DNA from: Daphnia carinata
Taxonomy: Eukaryota; Arthropoda; Branchiopoda; Diplostraca; Daphniidae
Reading direction: 5' to 3'
Assembly (NCBI RefSeq): GCF_022539665.2
Contig: NC_081336.1
Coordinates: 1,860,001-1,924,000 of the forward strand
Length of the DNA: 64,000 bases
This document shows, one piece after another, positions 39,386 to 49,238 of this stretch; within the stretch, counting starts at the first letter, position 1, and every line of letters begins with the position of its first letter. Below the pieces are notes generated by a model that worked only from the letters and a program-made list of their open reading frames with translations, was not told where the DNA came from and ran no database searches. Both the position numbers and the translations under genes were made by a program.

Positions 39386-40807
39386 CTGGAGTGCGAGTTC
39401 AAGAGAGATATAGAAAAGATAGAAAGACGGATCGATTTCAACTTGAGAGTTGAAGTGAAGAAAAGTCCTAACTAAAATAGATAGAAAGAATAAAAAGAAT
39501 TGACCCTTACCTCCGCCTTCGCTGTTGGTGATTGTCACCCAAAAGTCGATCGTCTTCTCCGGGCCGAGCTCCTCGTAGTCCCATTTGCGCTTGACGCGGA
39601 CGTTGCCGTTGGGCTCCACCGTGACCCAGGGGTTGTCGTCGCGTATCTTGAATCGTTCCTTCTCGCTGGGTTTGTCCAGGGCGAACATCAATTTCCCTTC
39701 GGGGGCGCCATCCGCTTCCGAGAACTCGATCCGTTTCGTCGGGCGCAGAGCTCGCGGGGCGCGACGCTTGACGACGTTGTGTTGTTCTTGGTCTTGCTCC
39801 ACTTCCTTGTCGGCCGTGCGGATGAAGACGTTAGCCGCTTGTTCAGTTTCCCAGCCGGGATCTCGACGATCTTTGGCCGTCACTTGCAAAACGTAAGTGC
39901 GGTTGCTCGACGGCAATTGTGGGTCGATCAAAATGATTTCGCCCGTCTGCGGGATCATGACGAAGGAATTGCTGGGCGACGTCAGTCGGTAGACGGCGTG
40001 ATCGCCATCGGCGTCGACGGCTTTGACACGGCCGACGCGGTCGTATTTCATAGCCGTCGACGGCATCTCAAAGTGATACTCGGTCGCCGAAAAGATGGGC
40101 CGGTTGTCGTTGACGTCGTCGACGGAAATGATGACCCGGCAAGTGGCCGTTCCGGGCGGATGCCTACTCACAGCTCGTACAACCAAGTCGTAAACGGATT
40201 GAATCTCACGATCCAGCGGCCGGCGAGTGACCAGTCTCGCCATCGTTTGATTCGTGCAGTTGGCATTTTCCATTTTTTCGATCCGGAAACTATCCGATCC
40301 GCCGCTCATGATGTCGAATTTCACTTGGCTGCCGTTGTCGGCCATGACGAACAGGCCTTCCACAACGACGGGCGTTCCAGCCGGCGCATTCTCCGTCACG
40401 TGGGCTCGATAGGTGGGCTTGGCGAAGCGGATGAGGTGTTGGCGATCGACGACGTAGACCTGGACGGCGTGCGTCGACTTGCGAGACGGCCCGTCTTCGG
40501 CCAGGTAGAGCGTCAACGGTTGCGGATGATGGATGAGGGCGTCGAGTTTGGCCGTCGTCATCAAGAGGCCGTTGTCGACGAGAGCGAAACGATCGGAGAA
40601 AGGCGACCTGAGGAGCTTGTACTCGGATTCCGGCGAGCTGGATGCCCACCGGTCGATACTGAAACCAGCCGGAACGTCATGAGCAACGACCAGACTCCTC
40701 AGAGTCGGTTGCATATTATGATGAGAAACATTCTTCGTTTCGGCTGTCAAAACAAACAACCGCAATAGAACGAAAAGCAAATTGGCTCCTAAAGTCCACG
40801 CCGCCAT
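16919..40807 (-). CDS. CadN: neural (N-) cadherin, classical type III arthropod cadherin with alternative exon pairs
   Basis: I traced 33 exons from ATG 40807 to stop 16919. One choice at each alternative pair gives 9081 nt, 3026 residues, closing exactly in frame (Drosophila CadN is about 3100). Exon 1 (39511-40807) holds the signal peptide, the first repeats and a furin-like KRRAPR. The others are 31746-31937, 31373-31619, 31090-31306, 30148-31020, 29924-30070, 29670-29858, pair 1, 26879-27068, 26618-26800, 26340-26529, 25359-25502, 25161-25276, pair 2, 23656-23793, 23154-23574, 22910-23082, 22690-22839, 22207-22617, 21978-22146, 21705-21913, 21293-21625, 21026-21232, 20687-20958, 20416-20621, 19941-20353, 19493-19879, 19131-19431, 18883-19072, pair 3, 17338-17562, 17101-17274, 16919-17043. 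About fifteen cadherin repeats (DVNDNPP-type calcium motifs) precede EGF and laminin-G modules, one membrane helix, and a tail with the juxtamembrane p120 motif ([13 protein letters not shown]) and a beta-catenin-binding end ([13 protein letters not shown]). It mediates homophilic adhesion, notably between neurons. Confidence 0.97.
17849..18090 (-). other. CadN: CadN alternative exon pair 3 (EGF and transmembrane), downstream copy
   Basis: A 242-nt exon with the same phases as its partner. It encodes a different EGF module ([14 protein letters not shown]) and a different helix start ([13 protein letters not shown]). Both lengths leave remainder 2 on division by 3, so double inclusion or double skipping breaks the frame. 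Confidence 0.9.
18436..18671 (-). other. CadN: CadN alternative exon pair 3 (EGF and transmembrane), upstream copy
   Basis: A 236-nt exon, starting in phase 2 and ending in phase 1. It encodes an EGF-like module ([16 protein letters not shown]) and the first part of the membrane helix ([12 protein letters not shown]), which is completed by MVLIYVVYS in the next exon, 17338-17562. It joins 18883-19072 (ending MDYEC). Confidence 0.9.
24307..24471 (-). other. CadN: CadN alternative exon pair 2, downstream copy
   Basis: Exactly 165 nt and phase 0, encoding [14 protein letters not shown] and DSNDLPPIF. The calcium motif DSNDLPP is degenerate relative to the partner's DVNDNPP, so the two isoforms may differ in calcium coordination at this inter-repeat boundary. 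Frame alone would not prevent inclusion of both copies. Confidence 0.9.
24866..25030 (-). other. CadN: CadN alternative exon pair 2, upstream copy
   Basis: A 165-nt phase-0 exon encoding [14 protein letters not shown] and the calcium motif DVNDNPPVF. It is spliced between 25161-25276 and 23656-23793. About half of its 55 residues match the downstream copy. Confidence 0.9.
27947..28137 (-). other. CadN: CadN alternative exon pair 1, downstream copy
   Basis: Exactly 191 nt, with the same start and end phases as its partner. It encodes [14 protein letters not shown] and YGPIYVKEN. Because 191 is not a multiple of 3, including both copies or skipping both shifts the frame, so only one can be used per functional transcript. 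Confidence 0.9.
28613..28803 (-). other. CadN: CadN alternative exon pair 1, upstream copy
   Basis: A 191-nt exon, starting in phase 0 and ending in phase 2. It encodes the end of one cadherin repeat and the start of the next ([14 protein letters not shown], then [10 protein letters not shown]). Roughly 37 of 63 residues match the downstream copy at 27947-28137. Both copies fit between 29670-29858 and 26879-27068. Its place corresponds to the first mutually exclusive pair of Drosophila CadN. Confidence 0.9.
29140..29167. repeat. (GT)n microsatellite in CadN intron
   Basis: About 12 GT units in the intron between 29670-29858 and alternative pair 1. It is complementary to the (CA)n tract 150 bp away. 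Confidence 0.85.
29309..29338. repeat. (CA)n microsatellite in CadN intron
   Basis: About 14 CA units in the same intron as the (GT)n tract. In the pre-mRNA the two tracts could pair into a stem of roughly 24 bp. Confidence 0.85.
32470..32478 (-). other. CadN: candidate 9-nt microexon of CadN
   Basis: On the minus strand CCGGTCGAT is followed by the consensus donor GTAAGT and preceded by an AG acceptor, with an exact TACTAAC branch sequence (32486-32492) a few bases upstream. The two flanking coding exons (39511-40807 and 31746-31937) meet in phase 1. Insertion would keep the frame and replace one Asp with Ala-Gly-Arg-Tyr, a net gain of three residues, in the ectodomain linker after the first exon. 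Its use is predicted only. Confidence 0.5.
34417..34453. repeat. uninterrupted poly-A run of about 37 nt
   Basis: The longest homopolymer seen in the window, within the large CadN intron. It might be the tail of a retroposed sequence, but no target-site duplication or element body was recognised beside it. Its length is prone to sequencing error. Confidence 0.8.
39354..39381. repeat. (GA)n tract near the 5' end of the large CadN intron
   Basis: About 13 GA units, a sequence type bound by GAGA-factor proteins in insects. A regulatory role is speculative. Confidence 0.7.
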
Positions 40808-41061
40808 TTTCTCCTTTTTTTTTAATATCCCACTCCTTACAGAGAGAGAGTTTTGTTCAAACAGTAGAGAGAGAGAGAGAGCAGCAGCAAGGTCTGTGTT
40901 CAAGTTATTGATCGAGGGTACCACACACACACAACGTACACACTCTTTTTTCCCTTGAGTAGTGCCCAGTATAGACAGACGGGCAGCCAAACAGTAGAAC
41001 AGTACGTTTCTCGTCAAGAGCACTTCATGGTCGCTGTTGAAGTAGTTGTTGGGCCGGCCAT
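40808..41061 (-). promoter_or_regulatory. CadN: CadN 5' UTR exon with upstream ORF
   Basis: A pyrimidine-rich stretch ending in AG (41062-41063) precedes 41061, which suggests the 5' UTR begins after a splice acceptor and that a further noncoding exon lies upstream. The segment opens with an ATG at 41061 that starts a 15-codon upstream ORF (stop at 41014-41016), out of frame with the main start. It could dampen CadN translation. Confidence 0.4.
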
Positions 41062-41063
41062 CT

Positions 41064-42084
41064 AAAAGAGAAGAAAAAAAAAACGTTTATCGATTAGCAT
41101 CTCAAAGGTATAGAACGTATAGACATAAGGGGAACATGGAATGCGACGGCCGCCGTCGAGGTTCAACGACTGCGCCAAAATAGAAATACAAGTAGAAGTG
41201 AAGAAGAAAAAAAAAAGAACAACAAACCCGCCAAAAAAGAAAGAGAGAGAGAGAAAATAAGTTGGTAAATATAGTCAAAGAGAGAAACGTCAGCGTGAGA
41301 CGGGAAAAGAAGAGAAAAAGATGGTCGTGCTGCTGCTGCTCAGGTATTTATACAGCTCGAGCTTTTCGTCTTATGTGTGTGTGGCTCTCAACGAAATATA
41401 ATCCATCATCAGACACAGCTGCTGCAGCAATGGTGGGAAACCAAAAGTTGCAACTTTATGCAAGAACTTCCGCTCAACTACACATTTTATACGACGAAAG
41501 GACTGAGGAACAGTGTTGAATGATTACCCGATGGCTGAAAAAGGGATTCACGAATTCTTCTCCAACTTGTTAAAACAAACACACAACTCACACACACACA
41601 CACACACACGCACAACTCTTGCGTACACGCAAACACACTCACGTACACTGAAACACCGATAATTTTTTGATTTTCTAAAGTTTACGGTGGAAGTTTGAAA
41701 AGAAACGTTCAAGTTTCTTTTGAGCCAGCGAAGCTCCGGCAAGACTCTCTCCACTCGGCTTCTGGTCTCCAACTGAAAATGTTCACTAACTGTCGGAGAG
41801 GCTTCTCTGCAGCATAGCTTCATGCAACTCCACTACCGAGTGCTCGCCCTACCCCCTTCGTATCCGTCCTTGGGAACATGCAGCGCCTTCGTTGCCTCAG
41901 GGCCAAAAATTCGAACCAAACGACTTTCACATGACCTTTTCATGCCAGTCGCTAGGTGGCATCTTGGTATAGACGTTTTTTTTTTACATCCACAAAAAGT
42001 GACGGTTGGATAATTACTTTAAAACGGTGTGCGCACACGAGTATTTGGTGCCCTGAAGTTAAGTAATTAAGTAGTTTCTATAAA
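41064..42084. other. divergent intergenic region between CadN and the CSPP1-like gene
   Basis: No coding sequence is supported. It contains GA-rich and (CA)n tracts (about 41589-41620) and probably the CadN promoter or an untranslated first exon, plus the short promoter of the plus-strand gene. Confidence 0.4.
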
Positions 42085-43210
42085 ATGTTAGGCGACGACG
42101 ATTGGCTTGGAAAGTTTATCGAGGATTATAAAGTAAAATTAGCCGAGGAAAAACGTGAACTTTTCTCGACTCATGTCAATATGACAGACGACAGACAACA
42201 GGTCGGTTCAGGCTTTACATGTTTAACGTAACGTTAAAGAGTCCCAGACAAAAAAAAAAAAAAATGATTACGTCCCATCAGATTTGTTTCATTGGGCTGT
42301 GTTCACTTTACCGGGACGACGTACACCCTAAATCATGTGTAAGCAACTACTGAAAACCTGTGTTATGCATATCTTTTGCTCCCCACTGTTAACCACTCAG
42401 CTGGAAAGTCATATACATGTTGACAGGTGATTCTCCATTTCAGTAGCTAGCTGTCACCCTCATTTTTCCTTCTGACGGGTGTATCAAGATAACAGATATT
42501 AAATGTAGAAACCGCTGAAACCACATGATGTGGCACATCTCTCAACTAGTCTAATGTCACACATCAAAGTCCTTGTACAAATCTTTTTAAACTTTTCCTC
42601 TTGATGTGACTTAACAGAGGCAACATGATTTCTCTCCTACTCCGCTGGCTGCATCCAAGGAAAAATCAAAAATAATAGTTCCGTCAAAATCTGAGCAATT
42701 TGATCAAGAAAAAATAAATTTTTCTGATCAACCTTCAGGTATGTACCTTTCTACACAATAGCATAAAACAAAATACTAGTTTGCCCAAAAGCTTCAACAT
42801 TCTTTCAAAATATCAGACGGAGTGAGAAATTCAGACCATAGCGATGCAGTCGAGCGCAAAAAGAAACAAGAAGAATACCGCCGCATTCTCGATCAACAGC
42901 TCGCTGAACATAAACAAAGAAAAGAAGAAGAATTGCGGAGATGGAGACGAGAAGAGACTGACGACTTTGGAATGACTTCTAATCTCAATACTGGTATGTT
43001 ATTCGCCCGTGAATCGTACGCACTTCACTACAATGATCGTGTTTGTTAGATCGTCGTTCACTGATTCGATCTCCATCACCACCGATCAAATCTCATTATC
43101 GAAAGCCGGTGCAAGTTCGAGTACCCTCCCGACCATTGACGGCAGAAGGTGACCACCATCAACGATTGAGCGATTTGACTGAACTTCGCCAGCTGTACAG
43201 CAATCGATGA
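42085..43210 (+). CDS. short CSPP1-like (centrosome and spindle pole-associated) coiled-coil protein
   Basis: Four exons (42085-42201, 42618-42738, 42817-42993, 43050-43210) in consistent phase give 191 residues. The N-terminus (WLGKFIEDYKVKLAEEKREL) resembles the opening of vertebrate CSPP1. Exon 3 contains a charged helix (AVERKKKQEEYRRILDQQ) typical of CSPP1 repeats and followed by more Lys/Glu/Arg. The end is basic and Ser/Pro-rich (SLIRSPSPPIKSHYRK). CSPP1 is a microtubule-binding protein of centrosomes and cilia, but vertebrate forms exceed 800 residues, so this would be a minimal form. The match rests on two short motifs. An unrelated coiled-coil protein is the alternative. Confidence 0.6.
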
Positions 43211-43849
43211 AAAATAACTTTTTCCATCAACAAAGAGAATTGCAAATTAGGCAATGGCTAATTGGCTTCGAGTTGTGCGTTGCAATGGCACGCACGGAAA
43301 GACAATTACTTCCGCCGGGATTGAAAACCCGTTTCCCACCCATCCGTCAATAATTATAAATTGGTTTTTCCGCCCTGTTTTCTGGCCGCTGGGATGTTCC
43401 GTTTTACCCTCCCACCTATTTTGGAAAATAAAAGAATTCCAGGCAGAAACTGTGCAGCCATGCTAGTACTAATGCTATTTTTATGAGACTCCCCATGTGG
43501 TTTTGGCGAGACGGGAATAATGCGCGACTTGAAAGTGGAATATGATACCCTGCAAGCTTTGAAAAACGTCCAGAAACAAGAGCGCGTAGCTGAAATTGTC
43601 ATTTTTAAAACCGATTTTCAGAGGAGGATGCTGTACGTCAAGTGCACGTCCTGGGCTTGTAACCTGATCCGCGCTTAATAATAGAAACTGTACGAGGCGT
43701 GTGGGTCGTTGTCTGCCACCCGTATGATTAGACGCAAACTAAATTGTCGAACGTACGACTTAATTCTATTGGAATGAAAGACGAAAAAAAAAAATGTGGG
43801 GGAAAAAGAACAGAAAAAGGCAGTAATCTTACCGGAATACATCACGGCT
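43211..43849. other. convergent intergenic region
   Basis: The 3' ends of the CSPP1-like gene (+) and the TEX11-like gene (-) face each other here. Open frames of 70-82 codons on both strands overlap and show no domain; I treat them as chance. Confidence 0.4.
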
Positions 43850-46800
43850 TCAGAGACGACACACGTAGTCAAATTGCTGTTGAAACAAATCCATCAACTT
43901 CGAGTAGTGAGGCGATTGTTTAAAGCTCTCTCTTAGCCACCTAGAAGTGAGAAAAACGAAAGTCGTACGGCAATGAAAAAAAAAAAAACTTTCATAAAGC
44001 TTATGACTTTCCAAAAATGAACATCTACCTCGCTATTTCTCGTTTGAAGTTCTGGTCTGGGCAAAGTAGAGTACAATTCCAAATCTTCTTAAAAATCCAG
44101 TAAATCTATGACAGATGTACGAAATTCGTGAGAGTTATAGCAAAAGTCTTGGTCGGTTTTCACACATAAAATGTTTGTATACTTCGGAAAACGGAATGTC
44201 GGTCGACCGCAACCACGGCGCTAGTTTGTCCAGCAATAATACATGTTCCTTCAGGGTAGACAGCTCTCGAACGGTACTAGAGTTGAACAAGACACCAACC
44301 ATCCTGAAAGTCCAATTCTAGTTTTGAATTGCTTTTCATCAATAATACGGAGACTAACAGAAATTTGAATGACGATTTCATATCAGATACACGGCATTCC
44401 AAAACGACACATAAAGAGAAATAGAAAAATATGCATACCATCGACAGTGGAGAATAATTATCTTCAGTGAAGGGAGAGTCCCTGATGACATTGATAGATC
44501 GATTGCCTTTTCTAGACTAGAAGCAGCTAAGTTCGTCAAACGCATTTGCTGGTTTGTGGACAATTTTTTTCTCTCGAACGTGTCATCTACGCACTCGTTC
44601 GTGACGGCTTCACAAATCTTGGCATCTTTTGTACTGATTAAGATCGACGCCAGGCTAACAAAGAAGTCGGCATCATGTTTCAGTTTGACATCTTTATCTT
44701 CCATGTAGCTCCGACAAAGTTTTTCAACCTTTAGCCAGTCTTTTGCCAACTCACACTGTTGAGACAAAAGAATGCATAATAAAGCATATAGAAAATAAAT
44801 AAAATTAAAATATTCAATACTTACCAACGCGTGAATTTCCATTAGTTGAATTAATTGAACGTATTCGAATCCCTTTGCATGGTGGTAAAAGTCGTTCACA
44901 ACATCCAGAGCAGATTCGAGAATGCGCACATACGAGATCCGCTTACGATTAGGACCAAAGTCGAAGGCGGCCTCTATCGCTTTCACCATAGCAATTTTCA
45001 TTTCTTTCATCCAAGACGGTTCCTTTTAAGATTCAATACGAAAAAATAAAAATATTATTTTGCCATTGATCGTAATCTTCGAAACCAACCAAAGCGAAAA
45101 ATTGGCTAGACAGCTTAAAAAGATGATGACGAAAATAAGCCGATTCTTTGTTTCCAATACGCCCCAAATTCCACGACGTTCTAGCAAACCAGGTTCTTAT
45201 TTCTACCGGCACGAAGATTGCACATCCAGATAACCAAGTATTCGAAGACAAAGAAAAAACAAATAAATAACCATAAATTTAAAAAAAATTTTAAATCGCT
45301 ATATGCATCCTGTACACTTACCAACGAGAAAGTGGTCGTTTGTTCGAGCTTCAAGGGTGGTAGAATAGGCAGTTGCGATGGTGAAAAGTATATTTGTTAG
45401 CACACTTTCTTTATTGCCTTCCTGTTTATGTAGCAATTCTATTTGGAATCTAATTATAATAAAGTAATGTTAAGAGATTATTTTGTTTCTTTAAAACGTC
45501 ATCAAAGTACCGTAAAACAAAGCGCAGTAAAATGGCCTTCAAGAAAAATGTCTTGCAAACCTGCACGGCATTCTCGAGGAAGTGGAGCATTTGATCAAAG
45601 AACCCGTTGTCCCTGGCAATCGATGCGCTACGACTTATAGCTTTCTGAATTTTATTCCAATTGTTATTCTCGTTCCCTGTTTCTGTTTTAAATTAAAGGT
45701 TTTAGTGCAAATTTCATTTGAAATTTTTTTTTAAAGTTACCAAAATCAAAGACAATCTGTTGTGCTTTATCGTATTCTTGCCCTCGTAATGCCATTTGTA
45801 ACCGAATACAAAGCAGGTCCTCATCAGCCCAAGAATCGTATTCTGGAATCATAGCCGATAGCTTTACCGCCCTTTGGTATCCTGTCTCGTGTGGAAGTTG
45901 CAGAAGACAGGAAATCGCATTCCAAGTAACCATTGAATCGATCCCTAAAACAGATGTTTTTAGCTAGGAACACGACAAGTACATATTGCTTAATGTTACC
46001 ATGACGATTTGCAAATTGGACGATGATTTCGTACCATCGCAGACAAGCTTCCACATTTCCTTCTTCGTTAACCAGCCGTAAAGCTACGCCTTCAGTGATG
46101 TATAAGACACCACGTATCAGTTCATCATCGACTGAAATAATAAAAACATGAGGAAAGTAGAAAATGCTTTAAAGCAAATAACCAGTTTACCATTTTCATC
46201 ATTCCAATGCTGAAGTTCGCACAGCAGTTCAAACAATTTGTCCGTTTGCTCTTCGGTCATGTAGTGACGTGCAGCATATTTTGCACAAGTCCACTTGATG
46301 CTTTCGACATAGGACCAATCATTTTTGGAATCATCTTTATCGGTGGATTGATTACCTCTCCAGGGAATGTAGCTGAGAATTCGCATCAAAAAGGGAAGAT
46401 TTGTCTGTTTTTCAATCAAGCTAAACAACTGAAAACCACATACAAATGTAAGCGTATTTAAGGAGTAAAACGATGAACGCAAAAAGAGTAATACTTGATT
46501 AGCAGCAATTTTGACACAGATTTTTCCGTCATCTTCCCGGTACTTCAGTGTAAGGTACTTCCGAACACTCTGTTCAACTAAATGAATATCCTTTCCTCTG
46601 ACAAGAAGTGTTTGTAATCTTAGCTCCAAGTTCGCAGTAGTATCATCTTAGTACAGAAACCATTTGAATATAACCATGAAATTTAAACGAAAATTTTATT
46701 ACCTGAATAGTCTAGTATTTCAATAATTGTGTGCCAATGTTCTGTGATATCAATTTGCATGTAGCAGACCGCCAGAAGCGTAAGGGAGTCGTCCTCGCAA

Positions 46801-47743
46801 TCATTTTGAAGATGCTCACCTAAAATTGGTTTTCCTGAAAAAAAAAAAAGGAAAAAAAAAGAATTGTGTTGAAAGGATATTCTTATTTCTCGAGGAAATT
46901 CTCACCAAATGAATGGGCAAACTTCAGCCAGACAATGGCTCCTTCATACTCTCCTCGATAGAACATTTCATGACCAACATCAAAACATATTCGAGACAGT
47001 GCCTTTGTTTGATCAATGCCAAGTTTTACCGAATCTTGCTCTTTTATGCTTCCCAATAGCATCAACATCTCGTTGTACTGTTTCTGTTTATAGAGAGCAA
47101 GCACGTGGTAAACGAAGAGTGAACTACAGCAAAGTTCAAATTTCTTTGCCAGCTCTATCGCTGGTGTCGCATCAAAATCATAAACAGTCTCATCATTCAT
47201 TCGAGGTCGAATTGATTGAGACGCAAGTTTCAGAAGTCTCTCCGCTTCTTCAGTCAACTCGTCCTGAAGGCAAGCGCGAACAGTTTCCAGCGTCAATGAC
47301 AGAATGTTCACGGCGAATTCAAGGTCACTAAAGCGACGGTCAGTTTTGAACATAATGTAGGTGCCTATATTCACCAAGCAAATCTAAATGAACAAAATAT
47401 TAAGACAGAACTTTATAGAGAAACTTTTGCTCTATTTTACCTTCAGTTCAGTGGTATTTTTGGACAATGATAGTACTGAAGATGGAAGAAGTTTACTGTT
47501 TTCACATGTCATTATCTTCAACCATTGCTGCTCCAGAACTTCTTCATCTACCGGGCTCAGCTGATAATTTATATTAGGGTTGAGAGCTTCTTCGACAAAA
47601 AATTTTGAGATATTCTTAAGTTGATCAACTGCACCCACAGCAGTATTTTCATTTAACAACAATTTAGAATCTATAAACTTTTGTAGGAAGAAACAAGCAA
47701 ATTTTGGATCCCATTTTTTGACCGAAGATGGGAAATCGGCCAT
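43850..47743 (-). CDS. TEX11: TEX11/SPO22/ZIP4-like TPR meiosis protein
   Basis: Fifteen exons (47441-47743, 46906-47383, 46703-46834, 46495-46646, 46191-46428, 46000-46131, 45741-45944, 45561-45682, 45322-45421, 45090-45202, 44825-45022, 44439-44755, 44183-44303, 44029-44105, 43850-43940) close in frame to 925 residues; human TEX11 has about 940. The protein is all helical, with TPR-like repeats such as FDVGHEMFYRGEYEGAIVWL and WYEIIVQFANRHG and the SPO22-type block ARTSWNLGR. Proteins of this family assemble on the synaptonemal complex and promote meiotic crossovers. The early frame-terminating end at 44135 is avoided by a phase-0 donor at 44182, which leads into two conserved-looking terminal exons. 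Family assignment rests on length, helical repeats and the WNLG region. Divergent from the isochorismatase gene. Confidence 0.7.
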
Positions 47744-48360
47744 TCTTTTTCCATCAAACTATTCGCAATTCTTCTACAGGTCGATCACCGATTTCACAAC
47801 CTGAATAGTAAAATTTAATACTAGCTAATGCAAAGCAAACGCTCGATTACCTAGGGGAAATTTTTCGAATGATACCATTCAGCGAGGAAGATCAGCAAAT
47901 CAGCATGAACGTGACCGACAACATCGACATCAACTAAACAAATGAGCATAAATGTGGACTACTTCATCGACAACAACTGTCTTTTGAAACTGCTTTGAAA
48001 AAAAAGTGTTTTGCATAGAAAATTATTCATGAGCCTAACGCCGTTGCCTCATTCTTCACAGAAGCATTATGCATTTAAAATTTCTATTTCAAAGCTCTTT
48101 AAGATCTTTTATAGTCTTTTTAAGGAATATACCTATTAAGTAAAATTAAATATAAACAAATTGTTTTTATATGGCTCGTTTCTTTTTTCAGTTAAAACCA
48201 AAGCAACATTGCAGATTCACAGGCGCAGTAGCCTTTTGAACATCGTCTGGTTGCTCGAATGGGATTTGTGAGATTGTGATTGAACCTTTGATTTCGTGAA
48301 GATAAAGCTTTATTTATATTCATACCAAGTGACTAGTATAGGTGTAAAAAAATAGATGCC
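47744..48360. promoter_or_regulatory. divergent promoter region (TEX11-like / isochorismatase)
   Basis: 617 bp between two start codons in head-to-head orientation. It is AT-rich, with no clear TATA box for either side. A shared bidirectional promoter is likely, though TEX11 orthologues are meiosis-restricted and the partner is a housekeeping enzyme. Confidence 0.45.
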
Positions 48361-49173
48361 ATGGCTGCAAGAAGCAACGAAGAAAATCTAAAAGTCGGCA
48401 AAATACCGGTAGACAAAACTGCGGTCTTCTTATGTGATTTGCAAGAGAAGTTTCGTCCAGCGATGCTCCACTTTTCTGAAGTAGTGTCGAATGCCAAAAA
48501 ACTAGTCAGTTGCTTGTCTCGTATTGATTATTTATGTTGAATCTAACACTATTCCTATATTTGGTAGGTGGAATCAACTAAAATATTAGGCATACCACTT
48601 ATAGTAACTGAACAATATCCTCAGGGATTAGGAAGTACCGTCAGTGAAATTAATGTTCAGCATGCACTCGGTATAGTCCCAAAAACGAAGTTTAGTATGG
48701 TTATCCCTGAAGTGGAGAACATTATAAAAATGTCATGTGGTGGGCAATTGAAATGTGCTATCCTTTTTGGAGTTGAGGTACACTGACCATCTTCTTGTTG
48801 CTTGTTGCTTCTCTCATTTTACTTTGGTATGTTTCCAAATTAGGCTCATGTTTGTGTTGAACAAACTGCTATGGATTTGATTAGCAGTGGAATCAAAGTG
48901 CACATTGTGGCTGATGCCACAACTTCCAGAAGTCAAGAAGACAGGCTGCTAGCACTAGAGGTTAGATCATTTCAAAGTGTTGTATTTAAATAGCTATTGA
49001 AATTTATACCTGATCTTATTTTGCAGAGGTTAAAGCAAATAGGTTGCTTTGTTTCCACAAGTGAAAGTATAATTTACAAACTCATTGGAGACAAAAACCA
49101 CCCAAAATTTAATGAAATTCGCCCGCTTATCAAAGACACAACAGTAGAAACTGGTTTGGTGTCCAAAATGTAA
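48361..49173 (+). CDS. isochorismatase domain-containing protein (ISOC1/2-like)
   Basis: Four exons (48361-48504, 48568-48777, 48844-48960, 49027-49173), all in phase 0, give 205 residues, the usual length of animal ISOC proteins. The domain shows the family's first catalytic Asp in [14 protein letters not shown], a Lys in PKTKFSM, and the nucleophile Cys in [33 protein letters not shown] follows, as in ISOC2. Family members are cysteine hydrolases of the isochorismatase fold; the substrate of animal ISOC proteins is not settled. The stop codon is only 65 bp before the next gene's start. Confidence 0.92.
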
Positions 49174-49238
49174 GAAGTAGACATAATTTTACTTACATAA
49201 TGTCTATAAAAGTTACTTTTAAAAATTGGGGAAAATAC

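Larger units (their letters stand above)
31938..39510 (-). other. CadN: large CadN intron, homopolymer-rich
   Basis: This 7.6-kb intron separates the first coding exon from the rest, while most other introns of the gene are well under 1 kb. Apart from the candidate microexon I found no exon. It is packed with A and T runs, including an uninterrupted run of about 37 A at 34417-34453, and a (GA)n tract near its 5' end. Such large 5' introns often hold enhancers; none can be defined from sequence alone. Confidence 0.8.

Noticed and set aside
39500-40768. Plus-strand open frame of 422 codons
   Set aside because: It is antisense to the first CadN coding exon. Codon bias of GC-rich coding sequence produces long shadows; there is no domain or independent start context.
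43254-43602. Opposing frames of 70 and 82 codons
   Set aside because: They overlap on opposite strands in a convergent 3' region and show no features of real proteins.
44135-44182. Read-through end of the TEX11-like gene at 44135
   Set aside because: A phase-0 donor at 44182 leads to two further exons that give a better C-terminus and a family-typical length.
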